From positions 1,240,001 through 1,304,000 of the forward strand of contig NZ_JAJEJP010000002.1 of assembly GCF_021390495.1 (NCBI RefSeq): DNA of 64,000 nucleotides, read 5' to 3'. The notes beneath the pieces were generated by a model that was given only the letters and a program-made list of their open reading frames with translations, was not told the DNA's origin and searched no databases. This DNA is from Paraburkholderia sp. ZP32-5 (lineage in GTDB: Bacteria; Pseudomonadota; Gammaproteobacteria; Burkholderiales; Burkholderiaceae). Positions 43,133 to 52,196 of the stretch are shown here, piece after piece. How positions within the stretch are numbered: position 1 is the first letter of the stretch; each line of letters opens with the position of its first letter. Made by a program: the position numbers and the translations under genes.

Positions 43133-44541
43133 TGAGACAACTCCTCAAGGCGAACGCCGTTGGTGCGCGGCCCAAGCACACCCACCATAACGACGATAAC
43201 CAGCATCGCTGACGAAATCAGCATGAACACGGCAGGCACGCCCGAATACTTGAGCAGTGCCGCCACCCAGAAGCCGACGAAGATCGAACTCACGCGGCTC
43301 CAGCTAAACACAAAACCGACCGCCCGTGCACGGATACGCGTCGGATACAGCTCGGCCTGATAGGTATGGAAAATACCGATCAGCCAGTTGTTGGCGATCG
43401 TCACGGCTGCGCCGCACAGCAGAATCGGCAGCGGCTCGCGCGCTGCGCCGAACAGCAAGCCCGCCACCGCGACGACCAGCGCGCAGCCCACCAGCTGCCA
43501 TTTGCGCTGCACGCGCTCCGCGAAATACATCGCGCCGATCGCGCCGAGCGGCGTCGTGAACGCGATGACCATCGTATAGAGCAGCGAATGCGTGAGCGTG
43601 ATGCCTTTCGTGTACAGCAGTACCGGCACCCACGCACCGAAGCCATAGACGCCGAAGGTCTGAAAGAAGTTGAAGCACGACAGCATGATCGTGCGCGACA
43701 GATAGCGGCCTTGCCACATTTCGAACCACGAGCCCGAGCCTTCGCCGGCGGCGCGCGGCGTGCCCAGCGCGGGCGCGGCGAGCGGCTGGCCGGTCTCGGC
43801 AATCACACGCCGCTCGATCTCGTCGACGATCGCGCGCGCCTCCGCATCACGGCCTTTGCTTTCGAGCCAGCGCGGCGATTCAGGCAGCCCGCGGCGCATG
43901 AACCAGATCAGCACGGCGCCCGCCGAGCCGATGATCATCACCCAGCGCCAGCCTTCGATACCGAAGATCGTCTGCGGCACCAGCAGATAGGACAGCACGG
44001 CGACCGTCGGCACCGACGTCAGGATCACCAGCATGCTGAAGGCCGAATAACGGCCGCGCGCATGGTTCGGTGTCAGCTCGGAGATGTAGGTGTCGACAGT
44101 GATCAGTTGCACGCCGATGCCCAAGCCCGCGACGAAACGCCAGGCGTTCATGCCGACCGGCGTAACCTGCAGCGCCGCGGCGAACGTCGCGACCGAATAG
44201 ATCAGCATCGCCGCGGTGAACACCGCGCGGCGGCCGAGTCGATCGGTGAAGCCGCCCAACGCGACCGTGCCGACGAACATCCCGGCGAAGAACGAGCCGA
44301 GAAAGCTCGCGAAGCCGTTGACGTCGAACATGCTCGCCGTGGTGGCGCGGTACAGGCCGCTATGAATCAGGCCGAGCGAAATATAGGCCGCCATGAACAT
44401 TTCATAAAACTCGAACCAGCCGCCGATCGCGATGCGCGCGACAAGGCCGCGGAAATAGCGCGTGGGCGGCAGCCGGTCCAGCCGGGCTGACACGGTCGGC
44501 TCGACAGCGTTTGCCGTCGCGACCTCTTTCTCCAGATACAT
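43129..44541 (-). CDS. MFS transporter with MmgE/PrpD operon
   Basis: The protein has 470 residues and 12 hydrophobic helices, with GWFEFYEMFMAAYISLG in helix 1 and the loop signature GGFTDRLGRRAVF. The pattern recalls the metabolite:H+ and sugar-porter-like acid carriers. The ATG at 44541 is preceded by AGGAG; the frame open to 44586 overlaps a palindromic operator. It heads a three-gene minus-strand operon with two MmgE/PrpD genes and is divergent from a GntR regulator, so it probably imports the operon's substrate. Confidence 0.8.
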   Translation of the reverse strand: MYLEKEVATANAVEPTVSARLDRLPPTRYFRGLVARIAIGGWFEFYEMFMAAYISLGLIHSGLYRATTASMFDVNGFASFLGSFFAGMFVGTVALGGFTDRLGRRAVFTAAMLIYSVATFAAALQVTPVGMNAWRFVAGLGIGVQLITVDTYISELTPNHARGRYSAFSMLVILTSVPTVAVLSYLLVPQTIFGIEGWRWVMIIGSAGAVLIWFMRRGLPESPRWLESKGRDAEARAIVDEIERRVIAETGQPLAAPALGTPRAAGEGSGSWFEMWQGRYLSRTIMLSCFNFFQTFGVYGFGAWVPVLLYTKGITLTHSLLYTMVIAFTTPLGAIGAMYFAERVQRKWQLVGCALVVAVAGLLFGAAREPLPILLCGAAVTIANNWLIGIFHTYQAELYPTRIRARAVGFVFSWSRVSSIFVGFWVAALLKYSGVPAVFMLISSAMLVIVVMVGVLGPRTNGVRLEELSQ

Positions 44542-44575
44542 CGACGTCTCCTGTAGTTTGTATATGTACCGCTGT

Positions 44576-44587
44576 AGTGTCGACACT
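44576..44587. promoter_or_regulatory. Palindromic operator AGTGTCGACACT
   Basis: This perfect 12-bp palindrome lies 35 bases before the MFS start, in the divergent interval with a GntR/FCD regulator. A weaker inverted repeat AAGTG-N4-CACTT occurs at 44637-44650. Both are plausible FCD-type GntR sites. The core TGTCGACA is shared with the operators at 50699 and 50760. Confidence 0.5.
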
Positions 44588-44750
44588 TTGCGTAGTGTAT
44601 GCCTTGAAAAGTGCTTGAATCAAGTAAACTGAACAGAAGTGGACACACTTCATTCGTCGACTCGTGTTTTGCGGTTTGGGCGGGAAGGGTGCTTGGTAGA
44701 ATCGCCGCGGTGCGCGAACAGCGCTTTTCGGGCAGATCGAAGGAAGCGGA

Positions 44751-45443
44751 ATGAAGGACAGTGACGCGGTGCCGATGGACGCCGAGGACGTGGAAGACGC
44801 AGGCAGCGAAGGGTCGCGAGTCGCGGAGATCGTGGACTGGGTGGCGCGCAGCATCATCGAGGGCCGGCTGCAGCCTGGGGCCGACCTCAATTCGGTCGAG
44901 CTTGCGCGGCGCTTCAACGTCAGCCGCACGCCGGTGCGCGAGGCGCTGTTCGTGCTGCATCGCGAACGTATGATCGACTGGTCGCCGCGGCGGCGCCCGC
45001 GCGTCGCGGCGATGAGCCTGAAGGATGCGCAGGAGATCTATCACCTGCGTGCGCTGCTCTATGCGCAGGTGTCGCTGGCTATCGTCGAGCATGCGACGCA
45101 GCAGGACATCGCATCGCTGTGGGCGCTCTATGAAACGCTGGCTCAAGCGGCCGCGCGGGGTGACGTCGATGCGTACTTCTGGGCCAATGTCGCGTTTCGC
45201 GACGAAGAGTTACGCGTGAGCCGCAATGCGATCTTCAAGGAAGTGCTGGACTCGCTGCGCATGCGCACCAACCGCATGCGGCATCTGAGCACGTCGCTGC
45301 CGGGCCGGATGCAGCGCTCGTGCACCGATCATCGACGCCTGTGCGAGGCCTATGAGGAGCGTGACGGCACGCTCGCGGCGGCGCTCAACCGGTCGATCGT
45401 GATGGGGGCGTTGAAGTCGATCGAGAGTGTGTGGCCTGCGTGA
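44751..45443 (+). CDS. GntR/FCD-family regulator
   Basis: The protein has 230 residues. The winged helix (NSVELARRFNVSRTPVREALFVL) is followed by a helical FCD effector domain (IYHLRALLYAQVSLAIVEHA, and HRRLCEAYEERDGTLAAA with a likely metal-binding histidine). It is divergent from the MFS plus MmgE/PrpD operon, which it probably represses through the palindrome at 44576-44587. FCD regulators usually respond to small organic acids. Confidence 0.85.
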   Translation: MKDSDAVPMDAEDVEDAGSEGSRVAEIVDWVARSIIEGRLQPGADLNSVELARRFNVSRTPVREALFVLHRERMIDWSPRRRPRVAAMSLKDAQEIYHLRALLYAQVSLAIVEHATQQDIASLWALYETLAQAAARGDVDAYFWANVAFRDEELRVSRNAIFKEVLDSLRMRTNRMRHLSTSLPGRMQRSCTDHRRLCEAYEERDGTLAAALNRSIVMGALKSIESVWPA

Positions 45444-45448
45444 TTTAT

Positions 45449-45499
45449 GGCTGTAGCACACCCCGGTCACCGATGCGGTGACCGGGGTGTGCTACAGCC
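45449..45499. terminator. 24-bp perfect hairpin between convergent genes
   Basis: Bases 45449-45472 and 45476-45499 are exact reverse complements with a three-base loop, containing CACACCCCGGTCACCG. It lies between the stops of the GntR gene and the following minus-strand MFS gene, so it acts as a bidirectional terminator or is an intergenic repeat. Confidence 0.6.
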
Positions 45500-45520
45500 G
45501 CCGTGCTTCTTCAAGCGTCT

Positions 45521-46834
45521 TCAGTAAGCATCGGCGGCTGCCGCATAACCGCCGGCTTCTTCCGTCGTCGTTTCCGGTTCGCCGAGATACGGACGGTCCG
45601 GGCGAATCCAGTTGGCCGCGATCGGGCCGAGCACGAGGAACACCATCGACAGCCCGAACACCGGCTGCCATGAGTGCGTCGTGTCGACGAGCCAGCCGAC
45701 CAGCGGCGGCGACACCGACGCGGCAATACCGAGCCCTGTGTTCATGATGCTGCTCGACGTCGCCGCATGATTCGGCGCGAGATCCATCGCGACCGCCCAC
45801 AACGGCGCGGTCACCAGTTCGGACAGAAACAGCGCGGCAGCAAGGGAGAGCGCGGCCATCGTCGACGACACGTGCATGAACATCGGCACGAAGAACACGA
45901 TCGGCGCGAGAAAACCGACCGTGATCAGCGTTTGACGCGAGCGGCGGATGTCGCCGGTTTTCTTCAGCATCAGATCGCTGAGCGAACCGCCGAGCGTCGT
46001 GCCCACCACACCGCTCAGAAAAATCCCCGAGCTGAAAATCGCGGAATGCCGGATGTTCAGGTGATAGGCCTGGGCGAAGAACGACGGCATCCAGTTCAGA
46101 AAGAACCACAGAATCCAGCCGTGGCAAAAGCTCACGACGGTGGCGGGCCACAGTGCCCGCAGCAACGGCCGCCAGCGCATCGGTATGCGTGCCTTGCCGG
46201 CCTTGACGGGCAGGCGGGCGATTTCCTCAGGCGTGATGCGCGGATGATCGGTTGGATTGTCGCGGTAGTACCAGAGCCACAATCCGACCCACGCGAGACT
46301 CGCCGCGCCGAGCACGATAAACGCGATGTGCCATGAAAACGCGGCAATCAGGCCGGCGACGAGTAGCGGCGTCGACGCGTTGCCGAGTCTTGCGCACGCA
46401 TGCGTGATGCCTTGTGAAAAGCCGCGCCGCTCCGGTTCCATCCACGCGGTCAGCGCGCGTGCCGAGGCCGGCACGATCGGACTTTCACCGAGTCCGACGA
46501 CAAAGCGCGCAAGCAGCAATGTCGCGATGCCGCCAGCAAGGCCGGTCAACAGCGTGCCTACGCCCCACAGCACGCCGCACAGCGCGAGCATCTTGCGCGC
46601 GCCGAGCCGGTCGCCGATAAAGCCGCCGGGGATCATCGCCAGCGCGTAGGTCATCGCGAACGCGGAAAACACGAGCCCAAGCTGCGAATTGTTCAGATTC
46701 AGATCGCGGCGGATCGCAAGCGCCGCGGTGGAAATATTCGTCCGGTCCACGTACATCAGGAACGACATGATGCACAGGATGACCAGTACGCCTGTCGTCG
46801 CGGAAAAACGGCTCTGACCGCGGGTCGATACCAT
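45521..46834 (-). CDS. MFS transporter, ACS (anion:cation symporter) family
   Basis: The protein has 437 residues with 12 hydrophobic helices. The first helix block SFLMYVDRTNISTAALAIRR and the GGFIGDRLGARKMLA loop are typical of ACS-family carriers for hexuronates, tartrate, phthalate and other organic anions. It is read in the same direction as the VOC gene upstream (140-base gap). Related carriers lie at 53805 and 62261. The substrate is unknown. Confidence 0.82.
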   Translation of the reverse strand: MVSTRGQSRFSATTGVLVILCIMSFLMYVDRTNISTAALAIRRDLNLNNSQLGLVFSAFAMTYALAMIPGGFIGDRLGARKMLALCGVLWGVGTLLTGLAGGIATLLLARFVVGLGESPIVPASARALTAWMEPERRGFSQGITHACARLGNASTPLLVAGLIAAFSWHIAFIVLGAASLAWVGLWLWYYRDNPTDHPRITPEEIARLPVKAGKARIPMRWRPLLRALWPATVVSFCHGWILWFFLNWMPSFFAQAYHLNIRHSAIFSSGIFLSGVVGTTLGGSLSDLMLKKTGDIRRSRQTLITVGFLAPIVFFVPMFMHVSSTMAALSLAAALFLSELVTAPLWAVAMDLAPNHAATSSSIMNTGLGIAASVSPPLVGWLVDTTHSWQPVFGLSMVFLVLGPIAANWIRPDRPYLGEPETTTEEAGGYAAAADAY

Positions 46835-46974
46835 CGTGTCTCCTCCAGGCGACGACGCAACGGCAGCGGCCGTTGCGTTCGAGGTCGCGGCATTGGCGGC
46901 GCGAAGCAGATCGCGCCGGCAACGCCTAGGTCGAACAGCTCGTTATGAATAAGTAGAGTGCGAGCTGACGCGTA

Positions 46975-47406
46975 TTACTCGAGTACTTCTCCGTGCACGC
47001 CGGCGGCGAGCGTGTCTTTCTCCCAGCGCTGCATCGGCACGACTTCCGCGACCGGGCCGTTCGGCGAACGGAATTTAACTGGCAGATGACCCGGTGCCGT
47101 CAGGATTTCACCACCGTTTTCCTTGATCTGCGCGATGAACGCGTCGAGGTCTTCCACTTCCATGCCGATGTGATGGATACACGGCGCGGGACCCGCGAAA
47201 TCGGCTTCATCCGAATTGGACGACTCGTAATGGATCAGCGTCAGGTCCATGTAACCGTCGGTCAGGTGATGCGAAATATGATCGCCGTTCTTGCCTTTAC
47301 GACGCACCGTGTTCACGTGCTTGTAGCCGAACACGTTTTCATAGAACGCGCGTTCCTTCTCGACGTCTTCAACCTTGAATGCAATGTGCTTGATGAAATT
47401 CGGCAT
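46975..47406 (-). CDS. VOC (glyoxalase/dioxygenase superfamily) protein
   Basis: The protein has 143 residues of paired beta-alpha-beta-beta-beta modules. Likely metal ligands are the histidine in FIKHIAFKV, that in PCIHHIGMEVED and the glutamate near AEVVPM, typical for VOC enzymes. It begins with MPNFIKHIAFKVEDVEKERAFYENV, close to lactoylglutathione-lyase-like proteins in catabolic operons; such members act as isomerases, epimerases or lyases. A 28-bp palindrome lies 75 bases upstream in the divergent promoter with a GntR regulator. Confidence 0.75.
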   Translation of the reverse strand: MPNFIKHIAFKVEDVEKERAFYENVFGYKHVNTVRRKGKNGDHISHHLTDGYMDLTLIHYESSNSDEADFAGPAPCIHHIGMEVEDLDAFIAQIKENGGEILTAPGHLPVKFRSPNGPVAEVVPMQRWEKDTLAAGVHGEVLE

Positions 47407-47480
47407 GGGGTTATCTCCTCGGACGTTAGTGCGCGTCGTTGCGCAATGGAGAAGAGTCTATGCGGGCATGTCGTCACCGT

Positions 47481-47508
47481 CAATCGAATCATTCGAATGA
47501 TTCGATTG
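47481..47508. promoter_or_regulatory. 28-bp perfect palindrome, likely GntR operator
   Basis: Bases 47481-47508 read the same on both strands without a mismatch; the left half is CAATCGAATCATTC. It sits between the divergent VOC gene and a GntR/UTRA gene. AT-richness and exact symmetry mark it as a strong repressor site, probably for that GntR protein. Confidence 0.65.
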
Positions 47509-47674
47509 GTCGATAGGTTAGGGTTGGTCCGCATCGCATTGCTTCGTGTCGCGTGATGTTGGGCGATGTTGGGTGATGTAGGCGGTTGTCGCGATCGCCA
47601 TGGTCGCGGTAACGTATCGGGGTACCGATCCTGTATCCTTCGGGCAATTTCATTTCTTTCAGACACAGACCAGA

Positions 47675-48415
47675 ATGCCAGGACTTCGTATTCAGGGAGA
47701 GCAGCCGCTCTATGAGATCGTCCGTGCCGGTATTCTCGAGCGCCTTCGCACCGGCCATTGGTCCGCGGGCGACAAGATTCCGACCGAGCCGCAACTGGCT
47801 CAGGAATTCGGCGTGGGCATCGGCACGATTCGCCGCGCCGTTGAAGAACTCGTGGCCGAGCGTCTGCTGATTCGTCGCGCGGGGCGCGGCACGATCGTCG
47901 CGAAGTTCGCCGACGAACACGCGTTCGACCACTACTTCAGCTTCGTCGATAGCAACGGCGAATTATTGAAAGTGACCGCGCGCCTGCTGAAGTTCGGCAA
48001 GGAACGCGCGAGTCCGGAACTCGCGTCGACGCTGAGGCTCGCGCGCGGCGCGCGCGTCGCGACCGCGGACAATCTGCGCCTCTCTGGCGATGTTCCGGTG
48101 ATGCTCGATCGTTTGTGGTTTCCACTCGATGTGTTCCCCGATCTCGATGCCGACACGTTCAAGGCACGGCGCGGTTCCATCTACGGCTTTTACCAGGAGC
48201 ACTTCGGGATTTCGGTGGTGCGCGTGGTGGAAGATCTGGGTGGCGCGGTCGCCGATGAAGAGGTGGCGGCCGCGCTCAATATCGAAACCGGTGCGCCGGT
48301 CCTGCGTATCGAGCGCACGGCTTATACGTTCAAGGACCAGCCCGTGGAATTTCGCGTGCGCTTCGTCGATACGAGCCGCTGTTCCTACCGGAACGTGCTC
48401 GGTTTGCAGGACTGA
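47675..48415 (+). CDS. GntR/HutC-family (UTRA) regulator
   Basis: The protein has 246 residues with the winged helix (KIPTEPQLAQEFGVGIGTIRRAVEELV) and a UTRA effector domain (VPVMLDRLWFPLDVFP, and EDLGGAVADEEVAAALNIETG). The ATG at 47675 begins conserved sequence; an open frame extends upstream to 47600. It is divergent from the VOC/MFS genes across the 28-bp palindrome and convergent with a MmgE/PrpD gene. It probably represses the VOC-MFS unit. Confidence 0.85.
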   Translation: MPGLRIQGEQPLYEIVRAGILERLRTGHWSAGDKIPTEPQLAQEFGVGIGTIRRAVEELVAERLLIRRAGRGTIVAKFADEHAFDHYFSFVDSNGELLKVTARLLKFGKERASPELASTLRLARGARVATADNLRLSGDVPVMLDRLWFPLDVFPDLDADTFKARRGSIYGFYQEHFGISVVRVVEDLGGAVADEEVAAALNIETGAPVLRIERTAYTFKDQPVEFRVRFVDTSRCSYRNVLGLQD

Positions 48416-48442
48416 CCGGCGCGGCGCACGCGCCGGTTCGTC

Positions 48443-49828
48443 TTATTGACGGAACTGCGTGAGCGCGCCGAGGGCCGGCTCGTCGAACACGGTTTCGCAC
48501 CATGTGCGCGCCTGTTCGGCGAGCGTGGCGTTCCAGCCGCCGTGCAATGCGTTGTCGGTGAACTTGGCCGCGAGTTCGGCATGCGACAGCGGTTCACGCG
48601 CGCCACCGCGCATATGCGGCTGACGCACTTCCTCGACCGTGCCGTCGACGAGCGTGGCGCGCAGATGGCCGGTGAAATTGCTCGGGTACTCGTTGTCCGG
48701 ATCGATCACGTAGCGGATCTTGCCGGCCAGCGCGAGCACGGCCGGATCGTGGATGCGCTCTTCGGTGAACTGGCTGAAGCCGGCTTTGCGATCGAAGAAA
48801 CCCACGGCCATGCAGAACGGCGTGCTGAATTTAGCCGCATACGCGGTCGGCGGCCGATGCTTGACGGCCAGCTCTTCCCACAGACGATGCACGGTGCCTT
48901 CGCCGACTTCACAGACGATGTCGCGAATCTGCTCCGCTTGTACGCCACGTTCCGCGAGCGCGATCGCGCAGTCGATAAACGGTTGGGTCATCGTGCCGCA
49001 CGCATACGGCTTGAACGCGATCGTCTCCATGATCCACGCGTTGCCGAGCGTATCGAGCACCGGCGAAAAATCAGGCGCGCGCGACGGTGCGAACGCCTTG
49101 AAGAAACCATGCTTGCCTTCGAGCACGGTGCGCGGGCCATCGAAGCCGCCGCGCGCCATCAACGCCGCGCGAATGCCGGACTGCGCCGACCAGCCGGCGT
49201 GCATGCGCTTGGTCGACGTGCCTTCGGCCAGATACTCGATGATCCCGGCCGCCATGCTGCCCGCGATGCCGAGTGCCGACGTGGCCTGCTGCGCGTTCAG
49301 CCGCAGCGCGGCCGCGACGCCGCCGGCCGCGGCGAGTGCGCCGATCACGGCGGTCGGGTGGAAGCCGGCGCTGTGAATCGCGCGCGGCGCGACGAGGCTG
49401 AGCCGGCACATCAGTTCGGTACCGACCGCGATGCCGCGCAACAGCGCATCGCCACCGAGACCTTCACGCTCGCACGCCGCGAGTACCGCGGGGACGACGA
49501 CCGCGCCCGAATGCACGGGGCCGCCCTCGAAGGTGTCGTCGTAATCTTCGCCATGCGCGGCCGTGCCGTTGATCAGCGCCGCGTCGAACGCACTAAAGCT
49601 GCCCGCGTGACCGAGCGCGGTGCAGGCGGCGCCTGCATCGGTGGCTTGCAGCGTCGCGCGGATATAGTTTTCCGAGCGACCGGCGATGCACAAGCCGGTC
49701 ACATCGAGCAACAGCAGACGGGCAATATCGACGGTCCGTTCGGGCAACGCCGATGCGTTCGTATCGGCAATCCAGGCACCGAGCTTCTCGGCAACGATTC
49801 CGTATCCTTCGGGTTTTGCAACGCTCAT
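48443..49828 (-). CDS. MmgE/PrpD-family protein, divergent paralogue
   Basis: The protein has 461 residues. Family blocks include NGTAAHGEDYDDTFEGGPVH, HSAGFHPTAVIGALAAAGGV and FKPYACGTMTQPFIDCA. It is clearly more distant from the two similar proteins at 41792 and 50835 than those are from each other, so it probably acts on a different substrate. The ATG at 49828 is chosen since the conserved sequence begins near EKLGAWIAD. It lies 72 bases downstream of a GntR/FCD gene in the same direction. Confidence 0.8.
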   Translation of the reverse strand: MSVAKPEGYGIVAEKLGAWIADTNASALPERTVDIARLLLLDVTGLCIAGRSENYIRATLQATDAGAACTALGHAGSFSAFDAALINGTAAHGEDYDDTFEGGPVHSGAVVVPAVLAACEREGLGGDALLRGIAVGTELMCRLSLVAPRAIHSAGFHPTAVIGALAAAGGVAAALRLNAQQATSALGIAGSMAAGIIEYLAEGTSTKRMHAGWSAQSGIRAALMARGGFDGPRTVLEGKHGFFKAFAPSRAPDFSPVLDTLGNAWIMETIAFKPYACGTMTQPFIDCAIALAERGVQAEQIRDIVCEVGEGTVHRLWEELAVKHRPPTAYAAKFSTPFCMAVGFFDRKAGFSQFTEERIHDPAVLALAGKIRYVIDPDNEYPSNFTGHLRATLVDGTVEEVRQPHMRGGAREPLSHAELAAKFTDNALHGGWNATLAEQARTWCETVFDEPALGALTQFRQ

Positions 49829-49900
49829 ACGAGGTGACCACTCCAAGTCAGTGATGAAATGCGGACGCCGTCGTACCGCGCTTGCAAAGCCCAAGGCTTG

Positions 49901-50644
49901 CTAGTGCGGATCGTCGGCGAGGGTAGAGGGGGTTGTTTTGCCGGCGGGCACGCCCGCTGCCAGCGCGGCTTCTTCGGCGGCATGCGCGCTGATCGCGCGC
50001 TGGAAACCGGCCTGCACGTGCTGGCGCATCGCGAGCGCGACCGCTTCGGGGTCGCGGCTCGCGAGCGCGGCGAGAATCGCGCGGTGTTCGTTATGCGATG
50101 CCTGCGAGCTGCCGGCAATCGAAAAGCCGCGCCGCCGCAGCAGATGCATGCGGTTGACCACCTGACGGTAGAACTGCAGCATCGTCGCGTTGCCCGACAG
50201 TTCGACCAGCCGGTCATGGAACGCAATGTTCAGCGTGAAGTAATTGTTCAGCTCGCCGTGGATCGAACTGGCTTCGAGCTGGTCGAGCATCGCGTGCAGT
50301 TCCTGCAACTGCGCCTCGGTGATTTTCGATGCGAGGCGGCGACCGGCCATCTCGTCGAGTCCCGCGCGCACTTCATATAGCTCGGCGGTCTCGGCATCGG
50401 AAATCTCGCGAATATAGACGCCGCGATTCTTTTCCAGCACCACGAGACCCGCTTCCTCGAGCGCGCGAAATGCCTCGCGCACCGGACTTCGGCTGATTTT
50501 CAGATGCTCGGCGAGATCCATCTCGTTGAGCTTGGCGCCCGCCTCGAACTCGCCGGTTCGGATGCGCCGCAGGATTTCCTCCTGCACCAGACCGGATAGC
50601 GTGACGGAACGAAGCAGTTCGAGCGAAGTAGTAGGGCGGGCCAT
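49901..50644 (-). CDS. GntR/FCD-family regulator
   Basis: The protein has 247 residues with a winged helix (LNEMDLAEHLKISRSPVREAFRALEEAG) and an FCD domain (YEVRAGLDEMAGRRLAS, INIAFHDRLVELSGN with the metal-binding-type histidine, and HRAILAALASRDPE). Two copies of an ATTGTCGACAA site lie in the divergent region upstream, shared with the MmgE/PrpD gene at 50835, so it likely controls both itself and that operon. Confidence 0.87.
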   Translation of the reverse strand: MARPTTSLELLRSVTLSGLVQEEILRRIRTGEFEAGAKLNEMDLAEHLKISRSPVREAFRALEEAGLVVLEKNRGVYIREISDAETAELYEVRAGLDEMAGRRLASKITEAQLQELHAMLDQLEASSIHGELNNYFTLNIAFHDRLVELSGNATMLQFYRQVVNRMHLLRRRGFSIAGSSQASHNEHRAILAALASRDPEAVALAMRQHVQAGFQRAISAHAAEEAALAAGVPAGKTTPSTLADDPH

Positions 50645-50698
50645 AACAGACTTATGTTTTGAAAATCAGCAGTCTACTACGTGAATCGTGCATTGAGG

Positions 50699-50771
50699 AT
50701 TGTCGACAAAATACTATGTTCGCGATCGAGGTGCAATCAGCGTTTGCATTAATTTGCGTATTGTCGACAAT
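50699..50771. promoter_or_regulatory. Paired GntR operators ATTGTCGACAA
   Basis: ATTGTCGACAAA at 50699-50710 and the perfect palindrome ATTGTCGACAAT at 50760-50771 are 61 bp apart centre to centre, close to six helical turns. They lie between a GntR/FCD gene and a divergent MmgE/PrpD gene, so cooperative binding or looping is plausible. Confidence 0.65.
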
Positions 50772-50834
50772 ATGTAGAATCGTAACCCTGTCTCAACCAG
50801 CGCGTTTTCACTCTTACTTATTGCCTACGATCCG

Positions 50835-52196
50835 ATGAGCCAAGCCGACCGCGTCACCCAAACCCTCGCGCACTATCTCGTGAACGCGCGCGCCGACAGC
50901 CTGCCGCAAGCGGTTCGCGACCACGCTGTGCGTACCTTCGTCAACTGGATGGGATGTGCCGTCGGTGCATCGCGGCATGAGGCGGTCGAGATCGCGATCT
51001 CGGCGCTGGCGCCGTTCGGCGGCCCGCAACAGGCGACCGTGCTCGGCCGCGCGCAAAAGGTCGACGTGCTGAACGCGGCGCTCTTCAACGGCATCAGCTC
51101 GCATGTGTTCGATTTCGACGATACGCATCTGAAGACGGTGATTCATCCGGCGGGTCCGGTCGCGTCGGCGATTCTTGCGCTCGCCGAATATCGTCCGGTC
51201 AGCGGCAAGGAGTTCATTCATGCGCTCGCGCTCGGTATCGAAACCGAATGCCGGATCGGTAATGCGGTCTATCCGGACCACTACGACATCGGCTGGCACA
51301 TCACCGGTACGGCGGGCGTGTTCGGCGCCGCCGCGGCAGCGGGCAAGCTGCTCGGTCTCGACGAGCAGCAGATGATCTGGGCACTCGGCCTCGCGGCCAC
51401 GCAGCCGGTCGGTCTGCGCGAGATGTTCGGCACGATGACCAAGAGCTTCCATCCGGGGCGCGCCGCGCAAAATGGTTTGCTGTCCGCGTTGCTGGCGGCG
51501 CGCGGCTACACGAGTTCGGAGCAGGCGATCGAAGCCAAGCGCGGGTGGGCGAACGTGACCAGCACGCATCGCAACTACGCTGAAATCACCGAAGGCCTCG
51601 GCGAGCGTCATGAAAGCCTGCTCAATTCGTACAAGCCGTTTGCATGCGGCATCGTGATTCATCCGGCCATCGACGGCTGCATCCAGCTGCGCAACGAACA
51701 TGCGCTGAAGGCGGATGCGATCGAGTCGGTGCTGCTGAAGGTGCATCCGCTGGTGCTCGAACTGACCGGCAAGCGCACGCCGCAAACCGGCCTCGACGGC
51801 AAATTCAGCGTCTATCACTCGGCGGCGGTCGCGATCATCGACGGACGGGCCGGCGAGCATCAGTACAGCGATGCCGCCGTACACGACGCCGCGACCGTGC
51901 GTCTGCGCGACAAGGTGAGCGCCGAGATCGATCCGGCGATGCCGGCCGACGCGGTGCACATCACGATCACGCTGACGAACGGCGAGCGTCTCGAGAAGCA
52001 CGTCGAGCACGCGATCGGCAGCGTCGCGCGGCCGATGAACAACGACGACCTGGCCGCCAAGTTCATCGATCTCGTCGAACCGATTCTGGGCGGCGCGCAG
52101 ACCGCGAAGCTGCTCGACGCGGGATGGCGGATGGAGTCGCTGGACAACGTCGCGACGCTGGTCGAGTTGACGCGCCCGGCCGACAACGCGGCATAA
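50835..52196 (+). CDS. MmgE/PrpD-family protein
   Basis: The protein has 453 residues. Blocks such as HVFDFDDTHLKTVIHPAG, DHYDIGWHITGTAGVFGAA, FGTMTKSFHPGRAAQNG and YKPFACGIVIHPAIDG make it a close paralogue of the protein at 41792-43132. It is the first gene of a probable plus-strand unit with two MFS genes and an SDR, controlled by the divergent GntR/FCD protein. A hydratase, epimerase or decarboxylase of a small polycarboxylate is likely, but the substrate is unknown. Confidence 0.82.
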   Translation: MSQADRVTQTLAHYLVNARADSLPQAVRDHAVRTFVNWMGCAVGASRHEAVEIAISALAPFGGPQQATVLGRAQKVDVLNAALFNGISSHVFDFDDTHLKTVIHPAGPVASAILALAEYRPVSGKEFIHALALGIETECRIGNAVYPDHYDIGWHITGTAGVFGAAAAAGKLLGLDEQQMIWALGLAATQPVGLREMFGTMTKSFHPGRAAQNGLLSALLAARGYTSSEQAIEAKRGWANVTSTHRNYAEITEGLGERHESLLNSYKPFACGIVIHPAIDGCIQLRNEHALKADAIESVLLKVHPLVLELTGKRTPQTGLDGKFSVYHSAAVAIIDGRAGEHQYSDAAVHDAATVRLRDKVSAEIDPAMPADAVHITITLTNGERLEKHVEHAIGSVARPMNNDDLAAKFIDLVEPILGGAQTAKLLDAGWRMESLDNVATLVELTRPADNAA

